A stretch of 64,000 nt of DNA from Plantago ovata (lineage: Eukaryota > Streptophyta > Magnoliopsida > Lamiales > Plantaginaceae). The position numbers and the translations under genes were made by a program. A model generated the notes under the pieces. It saw only the letters and a list, made by a program, of their open reading frames with translations. It had not been told where the DNA came from and ran no database searches. Shown here one piece after another: positions 1 through 11,457 of this stretch (positions are counted from its first letter, which is position 1; each line of letters begins with the position of its first letter). Location of the stretch: NCBI GenBank assembly GCA_028274465.1, contig CM051455.1, positions 97,348,365 through 97,412,364 on the forward strand. The letters are read 5' to 3'.

Positions 1-698
1 ATAAACATCAAACTCAATCTTAATTCATGATCTCATAAATTCAAGCCAGATCAACATACTTCAGTTGTAACAGAACAAAACTTAGAAGCTTTTCTAATAA
101 AACTCAAATCAATTATACATAAACCTCAACCGAAATTGCAACATACCTGATTGTTCACCAGTTCTTTTGTCCTTATCAGCTGAAGGTTCTGTGAATTCTC
201 CATCTCTATGTATTTCATCAACTTTTTCAACTGATGCTTCAGCAAATTCACTACAGTGTTCTTCCATATCAAATTCCGACTGTCGCATAGAAAATCCTTC
301 AATGAATTCTGGATCTCTAGGTATCTCATCAATTTTTCAACATTTTTTTCCCCTTTCGAATTCATCGATTGAGCCAATTTTATCCTCAAATCGTTCAGTT
401 GATTCAACGATCTAGGAGAATAATCCTCAGTGATCATCATATTTGTTGTTCGTCGAAGATAGAGAGAGATAGAGAGAATCGCGATGATGATAGAGACAGA
501 AACTGGAGCGAGTTTTGTTGCAGAGACGGAGAAGAACTATTTCTCTGATTTTTAACGGGTTGAGTTGATAATACCCGGTTCCATTTCGGGTTATAACAAG
601 ACCCGCGAGTTATTAGTTGGATCAGCGAGTTTTTAATCTATTTTCTAGTTCCTTTGAATCTCATTTTGGTCTCACGAAACTAGTGGTCTCACGGAAGA
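1..698 (-). mobile_element. End of a Mutator-like (FAR1-type) element
   Basis: The terminal 25 bases (668-692) are identical, as reverse complement, to 20986-21010, the left end of the large element at 20986-27550. Similarity continues inward through a 'cgggttataac...acccgcgag' stretch and a GAGA-rich leader around 460-540 to an exon whose splice donor (147/146) matches the one at about 21672. The element's gene runs on the minus strand, off the window to the left, so only its 5' end is present. The exact outer border is uncertain by about 10 bases because similarity to the other copy fades between 692 and 705. I infer a MULE from the FAR1-type exon in the sister copy, not from any transposase seen here. 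Confidence 0.6.
147..440 (-). CDS. First coding exon of the left-edge element gene (partial)
   Basis: An open exon starts at ATG 440 (a second ATG follows at once) and runs to a GTATGT donor after 147. It gives about 98 residues, rich in Lys, Glu, Asn and Leu, with no domain I recognise. The last residues before the donor match the homologous exon at about 21600-21672, where short Asp-Lys-His-Glu repeats precede the same splice junction. In that copy the next exon carries a FAR1-type DNA-binding domain, so this is probably the N-terminal exon of a FAR1/MULE-type protein whose remaining exons lie outside the window. It could also be a non-coding relic. No frame break is visible. Confidence 0.4.
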
Positions 699-908
699 CG
701 TTCTCTTTCAAAAATGTTTCATTCACATTCCTTCTTGCTACTTGCATTATCTGTCTCATAGCATTATTTAAGATGACCAAGCAATATACTTATTACCGCC
801 AAAAACACCTCACATCAGTGCAAACTTCAATAATGAAATTCAAATCGTCGAAACTTTGAAACAATTCAAACACTCCATTTCGTCCCTTCACTACACTAAC
901 GAAACGAT
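699..908 (+). promoter_or_regulatory. SHOC1 proximal 5' region, hemmed in by a transposon end
   Basis: Only about 210 bases separate the transposon terminus from the SHOC1 start codon, so the proximal promoter and 5' UTR must lie here or within the element. CCGCCAAA at 796-803 reads TTTGGCGG on the other strand and fits the E2F consensus WTTSSCSS. This is one match to a short degenerate motif. No clear TATA box at a typical distance was found. Confidence 0.35.
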
Positions 909-3900
909 ATGCGAACTCGATTCCGCCCCTCAAACGACGCCGTCCCCAGCGGCGGAGCTTCACTCGAAGCCCTAGATTTCGTCCATTTCCCACCGCCTCA
1001 GTTTCCTCCACCAAATAACCCGTCCTTCATTGCCGATTTACTCCACTGCGTAGATCAAATTCCACTCCCCGGCATTGAAATCCAAAAGCTTCCGATCGAT
1101 GATTCTCTCTCAATTTTCCTATCCGGTGTACTTCCTGACTTCATCTCCACTTCGGATGGATCCAGGGAAAACTACGAGCATCTCACTTTCGAGGTTGTTG
1201 AATTTTATTAATGTTTCGTGTCGATTTGGGGATAAAATGTACTGTTATGTTCAATTGAAGTGTTTATGCTGCTATATCGCCTATCAGGACAATATTTAGT
1301 CCCGTTCTGTTTGTTTATTTTATTTGTATGAAGTTCAATTCAGATTCTGATGCAAATGTTGCTCCGGAATTCGGAAATAGTTGGTAATAGTGCTTTTTGA
1401 GATGCCTGGAGAAGCTCTAGAATTGTTACTGCTTTTGATATTTCAGCCAGTTCTGTGTGACTTAGTTATTCTGATGGAATTTTGAAAATAGTAGTGTAAA
1501 CATATACATATACATAACTTGGAATAGTGATATCTGATAACTGATGCAATGATCCTTCTGTTGGGGAATTGTCTTTTAGATACTCTACCTGGTACACAAG
1601 ATGACGGTTGTCGGTATCTTTATTTAGTATAAAATGTTCTTGTATCATCGTGAAATTTTATTTAACTTTATTTCTGGCTGTGTGTTTTTCTGTGCATATT
1701 GTTCATGTTACCGTTCGAGCTTCCCCATCTGAGCCTGGGGTTCCTATTTTATTGTTTGTAGAAATATATCTTTGATATATTCACGAAACTGAATCTTAGA
1801 TTGGATGGAATATTGGTTAGATATCAACTATTGCAGTTTTCACCAGGAACACTATATTTCGATGTTTCTTGTATTAATTTCCTGTCAAGTCACTACTATT
1901 GTCTGCGTTTTGGAAACTTCGCAGAGGACTGCAGAGACATCATATAGTGAGAAACGGGCGGTCAGGTTTGATTCTGATGAAAAAATGATTCAGGTATGGT
2001 AAAAGATTTATAATGTCAACATCCCTTTCTATGACCTTGTTTATGTTCAGCATATTATTCAGATAGATGTTCTTTTTTCTTAGGATAAGGATGATGCAAG
2101 CTTTGATGATGATGGTGGGGTTGGTATAAAATTCAATCAATTTGAAATTCCGAAGATGGACCTATCATTACTCTCATTGGTATGATTTGTGTACAGATGG
2201 ACCTATCATATTTGAAGAATAGAACCTTGTAACTTTAGTCTTCTCTGTTTTAAGCAGGAAAGTGACATCTGTCCACAGAAGGATAGCTCATATATCTTCT
2301 CCGAGCTCTCAGAAACTCAGCACACTCTTGTAAGTCTTCTCAACTCCAAGTAAATATACAAGAAATTATGCATTTAATTGTTCTAAAACTATTGCTGTTA
2401 TGGGACTTGCGGTTAGAACCCTCTAGATCTCACAACTGCAATTGAAAAATAGGAAGTTCTACTGACATATGTACTTGGTGAATAGTAATCGCTTAGAGTA
2501 AGTTGTTTGGTTTGGAAAGTTTTGTGTGGATTGAATGGCCTGCATCAGTGATGGATTAATCATCCAGTTTGATGGCTGATTTATTCACTTTCACCAATCA
2601 GTAAACTACTCAATATCTGATCATCTGGTATTATTGGGGTTATTAGTAGTAGGCGTGGATGCTGCTGGCCGTCCCCACCAAATTCATTCCACGAAATAGT
2701 CCATGTCGATACTGTCATTTGATTTTGTAATATTCAAAAAAAAAAAAAAAAAAAAAAAGTTGAACTGCTCCAGTATTAGTTTTACTTATTCTTTTGAACA
2801 ATTTGTAACTATGTAAAGGCATCTCTGCACAGTGTGAATTTCTTTGTATTAGTACTCACAGTGGTGGAGACGAGGTAGAATATTCTAGAAGTAGTATTTC
2901 AGTTGTTTCATACTCTAGTTTAGTTAGAATGTCTATTAATTGGTAATAACAGTGTGATTCTAGTTTAAGCAGATAATCCTTATTCACACAGCCATACTCG
3001 TTATTTATATCAAAGAATACAATATTATCCTTTCATTAACAGAGAAAGTTGCAGGGAATTCCACATACTGAGCTTACTCTATGCAATCATCTGGAGATTC
3101 TACAGTCAATTTGCTCAGTTGATGACATCAGTACAGAGTACTCCATAGAGGAGAAGGCGGAGTTGTTAGAGGATGGTTCTATTATTAAAGCAGAACGACA
3201 TTCTCATGATTTTCCTCATTTTGAAGTAGACGAGGAGAGTATGGGTATTGTTGGAAGAACACATATGTTGGGTGAACTTCTAAGTTATGAAGATATTCAG
3301 AAAGAGAAATTGGCACAACCAGGTGAAGTTGGCAGTAACAACAGGGAGCTTTTAGGTTCTGGAGAGTTCGATTTCATAAAGGATATTTTACATCCTTCTG
3401 CTGTAAAGAAATATCTTGAATATTCAGATTTTTCATCCCACTTGGACTATTTACACATTATGGATCTGTCACACCTTCAGGAGGTCTATGATGGAAAGAG
3501 ATCAGATTCATTTTGGTCAAGGAGCATGCTATTTGATGAGTTTCTGTTTTTTGATTTTGATCTATATAGTTTCAATGACGTATTCTTGGAAGCAGCAAAG
3601 CTTTGGAATCTGAAACATGTGAATCCATGTTTGGAGAAGCTATGAATTTTAAAGATGTGAATGAATTGATTGTTTCCCATGAGCTTATTCTAATGGATGA
3701 ATCTTTCAAATCTCTGCCTGTTCCCATCCTTCTAGATCAAGGGCATAGTAGGCCGTTCCATTTACTGGTTGAAGAACTACTAGCACAGCTAGATTTGCAG
3801 ACTGCATCAGCATCGGATGGTCTATACCTGGATTGGCATTATCTTGTAGAAGATGGATGCCACAAAATTAAATATTCGTCCTGCTGGAAGATGCTGTGGG

Positions 3901-6900
3901 GTATTGATACAGATACAGTGGATGCTGCTAGCTTGAGTGACAGTGAACAACTGATACTTGATTTTATTCTATATGAAGATAACGCCAACAACCAAAATGC
4001 AGAAAATAACAAGGAAATGCTGAATTTACCTACTAGTGAGGCACCTATCCTTTCTGTTTCTTTTGGTAGATCAGAGTTGACCAGATCGGGCGACCATGTA
4101 GATGGAAGTATTATAAGTGGAGATCTGTTAAAGAAAAGCTGTGTTAAGAAGGGCCTGTTATCTGCCAAATCCATGTCCAGTGATCTTGATTTTTTTCTGA
4201 ATCCCCGTAGCAACATTACTGGGAGAGACACTGTACCTGGAAATAAGTCAGTGGGTACTAATACGGCGAGTCAAGTGCTTATGCCGAATGATGATTTGAC
4301 TGCTGCTAAAGCTAAAACCGTGGTTCAGCAAAAGTGGGACATACGGTTTCATCATATAAAGTTGTCTAATAATATCAAACTACTGGTTGATTATCTGCAG
4401 AAGCATTTTCTGGCTTTGTTGGAGAACGATAAAGAGTTGATACAGATTCAGAATCCGTACCAAGCTGCAGATGACTTGACTTTACTTCAGATTCCAAAAG
4501 AAAGGCTCATGTGTCAAATTAAGGAGAAATCCAGTCCAAGTATTTATACAGCTGATAACGATGAGCACGTTATGGTGTTGTCACTGTTGTATGCTATTAA
4601 GCAGATGGCTTTCTACCTTTGCCATTATGGAATCCAAGCCACATTTCTGTACATAGATAACTTGATCAGAGACCTTCGGGGTGTGAAATCTAGATTAAGT
4701 TTTCTCTATAAAGTCTTTAAAGATGAGCATGAAAAATCGGAGAAAGAACCGAGTAAGGTTCATCCAGCCATCTCTGTTGTGCAAGAAATTCTGCAGACAA
4801 ATTCAAGCAATAGTGCTTCTAAATTCTTAATTGTTGCTGACCAAGTTTTCTGGTCACCGTTGGAGAGACTTATGACTTCTTTGAAGATGTCGTACAGTAA
4901 GCCACAAACTCAGGGTCCCAAGATCGCAGATAGCTCTATTGATGTCATGCTTAATTCAGAATGCTGTTTGGTATCTCATGAGTAAGCATCAGATCAGTTC
5001 TTTCCTCAGATTTGATATTTCCTTCATAATAGTATACGTTACCCATAATTAAGAATTTATAGTGACAGTACTGTTTTCCTTTTCAAGCTGAAAACTCGGA
5101 TCTTTTATAAGACAACTGTGAAATGGGAACTTTAGACACTTGCAGTCTCTGACAACTATCTTTTGGCATAAGATATCATTTTACATGAAAATACATGCTA
5201 GTTGCAGCAGAATTTTATGTAAATTGTTTAAAGAGCATTATATTAGAATGCATATTGTTTAAAGTTTTATGTCTATAGAGATCAACTTGCAGAAATGCTA
5301 GAAAAATAAAAAATGTTAATGTCATAACCTGGAAACTTGTTAATGTTTAATGGTTTGTGTAAACTGGAAGTATATTGGTACATAACACTACATGTCTTGT
5401 TCAAGCAGTTATTCTTAAGCTGTTTGCTGATGATCCTGTTTGTCTCCCAGCTACATATCTGCTTCATTTCCCTTTAGGAAATTCAGCTTCATCTTGGAAT
5501 ATGGAGGCTTGGAGGAATCATCCAGAGTTTCCTCCATCTCTCCTACATTGGATATTTTTCCCACTCTTCATTTCCTCAGGGTGGAACTAGAGGAACCAAT
5601 AGCCAGAGCCCTTTCTGATGACATGCCTGAAACTATCAACCGAGAGATGGTGAGTCTATGTGATTTTATGAGTTTAATTTATTTTTATCTTGTCTGAGTT
5701 TGAACTATTAGGTCATAGCTATTTTCCATTAATCCCCTTATCGGTAAATTTGAACATTGTCAAGGCTTGGATCTGTCATAAATTGAACTGGATATCTGGG
5801 TATTTTTGTTATAAGGTATCAGTGGTTTTGTTGTAAAACATATCAAATAATGCAAAATTTTCCTTTGGTGATGAAAATACGGTTGTCGCCATGTCTCATA
5901 AATTAGGCTTTGGTCATTAGACTAATTACTATTACTGCATAACTTGCACATTCTCATGATATTGTTGTGCTGACCCTGCACGAGGACACTGTAATAGTAT
6001 ACTACAAAGTACTCTTTTTAACTTTTGCATGAAGCATGAGTGGTTAACAAAATTCCATATATTATGTCTAACTGGTAGAAACTTGTCATATACGTTGGTA
6101 AAAAACCTCCCTGTCTTGAAAATTTATAACCAAAATCTCCCTAAAAATCTGAAATGACCGTTCAGACATGTTAAATATAACTCTATTTTATATAATGTTT
6201 ATGTTTCTTTTTCTTTCTAATACCTTCTTGCACACTTGTAGGCGTCCTTTCACTTCTCTACGGTTCGTTTTGTCAATTACTCCGAATATTTATACTCAAT
6301 GAAACATTCTTGTCTTTATGAGCTTTTTATCGAGCAATGACAAAATACTATCTTGATATCTAATATGGTCTTTTCAACTGCTAAGATATCTATTTTTTAA
6401 TCTGACCTTGCACAAAGGGAAGGAAAAAGGAAACTGAAGGATCTCTTTCAGGGAAATTGATTTCTAACTGAAACCCAACAGAGTGTCTTCCATTCACGTT
6501 GGCACATATTTCTTGATATTTCGACTTCAGACATGGGAGTACTTTAATCCTTTTGCATCTTACTGATTACAAAACTTATTCAACTATTGCAACTATAAAA
6601 GAATTTACTTTTCATCTTCTGAAAAAATGATGGTTTGGGTTTAGAGTGCACTGTGAACTGTGCTTTGATTTAGAAAACATTGAATTGGTTTAAGGAATCA
6701 GGTCATTGTTTGTGTTGGGTTTAGAGAAGGTTTGATATTTTGTTATTTTGTTTAACTAAAGGTGATATTTAATTGATTAATTGTTAAACACTGACTTAAA
6801 AGGAGAAGGTTTGATATTGTGTTTAACTAAAGGTGATATTTAATTGATTAATTGTTAAAAGCATTAGTATTTTGATTGAGAGGTTTGTTATTTGATTTTA

Positions 6901-9900
6901 TTTTGTGTTAGTATGTAATGTACAATGTGAACACGTGTGTTAGAAGAAGAGTAAAGTGGGGGTTGTTACTTGTTTTCTCTTGGTGAAGACCAAATCAATC
7001 TTACGTGTAAACCTTAAAGTCTAAATCCATGCCAAGTATACTCAAGGGAACATTTCCACGTTTTCGCATCCTCATATTGAATCTTTTCATGTTATATTTC
7101 TGTTAGGAATAATCTTTAAAACTAATGGATATTAGATTTTGAAGTTACACTGCAGTGTAAACTGCAGTCGTTCTTCTTTTTAATCCTCATTCTACTTCCA
7201 TGAAAAGAGCATGTGATTTATTCAGACATTTATCTGCACTGTTCTTTCAGTTGCTTTAAACACTATAGACATATTTCCAAGTAATACTTCATACTTCTAA
7301 GCGGCAACAGAGGTTGCATTCTCGTGGTTCATGGATGAGCCTTGAACCACTCTTCCCTTTCTTCCTATGAGGGTTTTGTCATTTTCTTCAGACAAGTTAA
7401 TTACTAAAGCTTTCTTGCTATCTGCATTTTTATGTTCAGGTGTTAAGTCATGGAGTTTTCCTTTTAAAGTTAGTTTGAGAATACTTGATCGCAAATATTT
7501 CCGTATGCTGTGGTGTTAGTGTCATTTTTAAAATGTTGATCATTGTCAGCTTGAGAGATTTTTATTCTTTTAACCATGGCTTAACTGTTTTCTCCAGAGA
7601 AAAGATATGGGCTCTACGCTAGTCCAAACTGATAGCAAATCTAAACTGGAAGAGATATTGAATGCTTTACCTGTCAACGGAGCTGATTATAACGAACAAC
7701 AGAAATCTGTAATTGTAGATAAAGATTGCCCTATAATCCCTGTCCACTCCATCCCGATCTGCTCCGAGTCAAAGCAGAATCCCCCATGCAAGCCCTCTTG
7801 CCCCGACACAATCATAATTGTAAATACCCGAAATTTCAAGGAAGAAATGGTTATTTCTAGGAGAAGCACATACCTACAGATTCTTGAAATGGAAAAAGAA
7901 GGATCACAAGTAGTAGAACGTGACATGAATCTACCAGTTGATCTTATAGTAAGTGCTTCCGTTAGCCTCACTTGGTATGACATCAGAAATATTGGGAAGA
8001 AAGCATCAGCTCTGAACGAGGCCTTTTCATGCTTGCCTTTATGTGTTGAAAGCATTGCTGCAAATGTTTTGACATCATTGAGTTTTGCTTTCAGTTGCTG
8101 CATACTGGTAATTTTCTTGCTCAAAGAAACCAATTTGTCTCTTGTTCCTTTTCCTTAAGAATCTGATTCTTCTTTTGTTTATATGGGGTATTGGGAGGAG
8201 CCTACAGTTTTTTTGGCACATCACTTTGATGGAGAGTGTAACATGTATGTTATGTGTTTGTTGCTTGTGAAGCTAGATTGCTGTAACATTTAGATTCCCG
8301 TAATGTGCAACATTGCATAAAAGTCCTACTGGATTCATAGGTTGCAATAGAAATTGAAGTCCATGCAATGATAATTATGTGAAAATTAAACCTTGTTTTA
8401 ATATCTAAGAGCTTGCCAACTCATGTCCTACTGGATTCATAGACTGCAATAGAAATTGAAGTCCATGTAATGATAATTATGTGAAAAATAAACCTTGTTT
8501 TAATATCTAAGAGCTTGCCAACTCATATCCTACTGGATTCATAGGTTGCAATAGAAATTGAAGTCCATGTAATGATAAGTATGTGAAAAATAAACCTTGT
8601 TTTAATATTTAAGATCTTGCCAGAATATACTCATCTTTGGAGCTTCTTGTTTTTGTCTCTCTCTTTTTTTTTTCTTTATATAATTCGAACACAGAAATGA
8701 TGTGCAAGAATTACACCCTTTTGCCCACTTAGTCCTGATTGAATGATGATAATTTTCTTCCAGATCTTTGAGGGTGAAGGGAGTTTCCTGAGTAGCATTA
8801 TGGAATCATCAGATGAACTCTATGCTGCTGCAACTAGTTTGGGAATTGAGTTACAACTCTTCTGCTCATATTCATTTGAGATGACTGAGGAAATTATAAT
8901 GTGGTGCATCAAAATAGCAGCAGAGTCGAGTAAGGGTCTTTATACCAAAATGTCGGACTCTGAAAGTTTAGCAGAATCTTTCTTTACCACGTTTCCTTCC
9001 ATCAATCCACTCTCAGCTCATGCAATATTGTCTTCCGGACATGTACTTGGCAAATTTCTGGAATTCGCAAAATCAGGTAGAGTGTGTTCTCTTGAAAAAT
9101 ACCAGGTTCCTGAAGAAAGCATTTCTTTGCTGAATGCAACAAGTAGATATGGAAAGCGGGAAGATTCTAAATCTGGAATGACAGATTGCTCCTCTTCAAT
9201 GTCCTCGGTTCCAGACTCAGAAAATATCCAATTCGCATCAGAGAGGAAGAAACCTAGATACACTGATGATCTCTTTAATGCTGATCAGCTCTCAAATAAG
9301 ATGAAGTCATCAAATCTACTTCCAGAAGACCATTTTAATTTTACCAAACTATCTGTTCCACAAAATACACATCACTCAGGACATGCAGATGTTTCCATTA
9401 ATCCCACGCGGTGCAATTCATCTTTTGATGACGAATTATTTAATTGGGAAGAATATGATGCAAATGGTTTTCAGACAGTTGGATTTGAAAGAAAAAGTTT
9501 GGATATAACAGGTGACATGGTGAAGACCAGGATACCTCAGATTGATGTAGATGGTAGCCCAGAAAAAAGATCGCCTGCACCAGGGATGAACAACTTTTGT
9601 TGGCAAAGTGTGAAGCCGTCTGATACTATACGGGATAATTTTATAGGTGAAGTCATTGATGTTGAGAATTCCCCCCGTATAGAAAAACAAAAAAGGAGGA
9701 TGGGAAGCCCAGTGGTTTTTCGACGTTTCTGCTTGACTTGGAGAGAGATTATGATGCAAGAAATCCTGCATTGAAAGAAATGGATCTGCATGGAAATGAT
9801 CTTCAGGCGTATACAAATTCTGATTCTGATGCCTGGATTTCTAGAGGGGAGACTGCTCATATATTGAGGGAAGAAGTTAAACCTTCTTTCGCTACCACAC

Positions 9901-10574
9901 AAAGGAGTTTTCCTGTGAGTTGCCAGAGAGTGCTCTTGAAAGAGGATATGATGGAAAAAGACCCTCGAAGATGGCTCTTGAAAGAGGGTAGGATGGAAAA
10001 AGACCCTCGAAATTCCTCTAATGTGGCTTTGCATTCACGTACAAGGGGATCCACTGACACACCACTCAAAAAGGCTCTTCAGTCTACTCAGAAACAAGAA
10101 GGATCACCCTGGAGTATTGAGTTTCTCAACAGAGTAAGGGAAAAGACTAGATTGCGTCAGCTTTCTGTTCCACATAATTTATCCTCCCCTACTTTTGGTC
10201 TCCCTGGGAACTCATCGAAGGTTACTAAAAGGAAGAGTCCCTCCATTTTTGAACTCTACAAGTATGATGGGAGCACCCCAAGGAAAATAGTCGACAAAAG
10301 GAAGACAAAGAGAACATCCCAGCCACTGAACACATTGAAGAATGAGAATGCCTACGCTCCAAGTCAGTTACAATGGACTCCAGTCGATAAGAGAGCAAGG
10401 CGGGTATGTTAACTACTTTTCTATATGCATTTCTGGAGTATATATCTACTGCATCCTAATGTGTGCTAAATGCAGACACTCTCTTTTTCATCAAATGGAA
10501 GTGGGGGTCAAAGTAAGCTTGTGTGGTCAGATAACAATTCTCAATTCCCAATGAAGACTTCAGTTCAGAGTTAG
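909..10574 (+). CDS. SHOC1: SHOC1, XPF-like meiotic crossover protein (two apparent frame breaks)
   Basis: Plant SHOC1 (Zip2-type) pairs with the ERCC1-like protein PTD in the ZMM pathway that makes interfering crossovers in meiotic nuclei. Exons: 909-1193, 1925-1993, 2084-2179, 2258-2329, 3043-4981, 5451-5649, 7598-8107, 8764-10403, 10476-10574; all borders are GT/AG and phases agree. About 1,635 residues, near the family's usual size as I recall it. Family signs: the MRTRF start, an IKFNQFEIP stretch in exon 3, 'SFPFRKF' then 'EYGG' in exon 6, an XPF-nuclease-like fold in exons 7-8 with VERD-MNLPVD where XPF has ERKxxxD (degenerate site), then a helix-hairpin-helix region (FFTTFPSINPLSAHAI). 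The C terminus KRARR-TLSFSS...SKLVW is typical. Two places need a 1-base frame change: about 3600 (AAAG before CTTTGG) and about 9690 (an A-rich run). They may be assembly indels or real mutations. At the first, an intron 3483-3595 would also restore frame but has weak splice sites and removes good coding sequence. Confidence 0.85.
2330..3042 (+). other. SHOC1 intron 4 with poly-A run
   Basis: A 713-base intron between exons 4 and 5. It holds a run of 23 A at 2736-2758. A retroposed fragment is possible, but I see no matching target duplication. Confidence 0.5.
5650..7597 (+). other. SHOC1 intron 6 (1.95 kb) with a tandem duplication
   Basis: The longest intron of the gene, AT-rich and with no convincing coding sequence. 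A segment of about 78 bases beginning gagaaggtttgatatt is duplicated in tandem at about 6724-6802 and 6803-6859. The second copy is slightly shorter. Confidence 0.6.
8324..8627 (+). repeat. Three tandem copies of a 102-bp unit in SHOC1 intron 7
   Basis: Copies start at 8324, 8426 and 8528, each with 'tcctactggattcatag' and running to 'aagagcttgccaactcat'. They differ at only a few positions, so the expansion is recent compared with the gene. The repeat lies wholly inside intron 8108-8763. Confidence 0.9.
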
Positions 10575-11457
10575 CACCTTGAACCTTAAACCTTTTGATC
10601 TTCACCACTATCTAGTTCTATATATTATCACTAACTTAACATTCTTGATTTCAGGCACAAGTAGAGTACATTGGCCCCGTGACACTAGTCTTTGAGGTTT
10701 TACGTAGATTAATGTGGAGAAGGAGCTTCCGCTTTATTCCTCTGTAAACCCGTTAATTGCAGGATATTTCATTTTATTGCATTTCAGAAATGTTTCTGCT
10801 GGAGTTATATCAACTTTGTTTATGAAGTAGACTTTGTGTTTATAAAAAACGAAATTGAAGAATAACCACGATGGTTGAAGTGCATGTAAACTATTGCTAA
10901 AAGAACGGAAAAGATCTGCAACTGCCCTGGCGTTTTGTTATTAAACTCTATTAGCCATCAACAGTTCAAATTATGCAAAACTGAGTTATAAACTTGAGTT
11001 TCATGTTGTTTGGTCATAAGGACTGCTCTAATGCATTAATAAGCGCTCATTCCTTCTGTTCTTACTTGTTTTTAGCATCAATCTGGTTAGACTTCCTTTA
11101 TGTTCTAATATTCGTTGTTAAGTAAAGTCAAATGATGTGGGCAAAATAAATCCTTGAGCCTGTATTATGAGATAGATGACTACTGTTGTTTGTTCAGTGC
11201 TCTCTGTTGTCTGTTCCTTCATGGGACTGGGCTATCCAAAAACTAATATTTTGAGTTTTAGTAATACTGAACTGGTATCTGAAAAGATGTGTATATGCTA
11301 ACAAAAAGAAGAAATGTATGATGTTGTTGGAAGGCACTGCAGTGCAGGGAGGAGAATGAGTGAAAAATAGAAAACTGATACTTTATGAGATGGACTATAA
11401 CTTTACATTCCACTTGTGCTGGACTTATTTATTTTATGCTCTGCCTTCAATGCCAAA
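10575..11457. other. Convergent intergenic region (two 3' UTRs)
   Basis: This region lies between the stop codons of two convergent genes and must hold both 3' UTRs and polyadenylation sites. There is a possible 3' UTR intron acceptor near 10655. I see no coding sequence or transposon end. Confidence 0.5.

Noticed and set aside
3483..3595. A 113-base intron in SHOC1 explaining the frame change
   Set aside because: Possible in phase, but the donor and acceptor context are weak and the removed sequence reads as good protein; kept only as the alternative.
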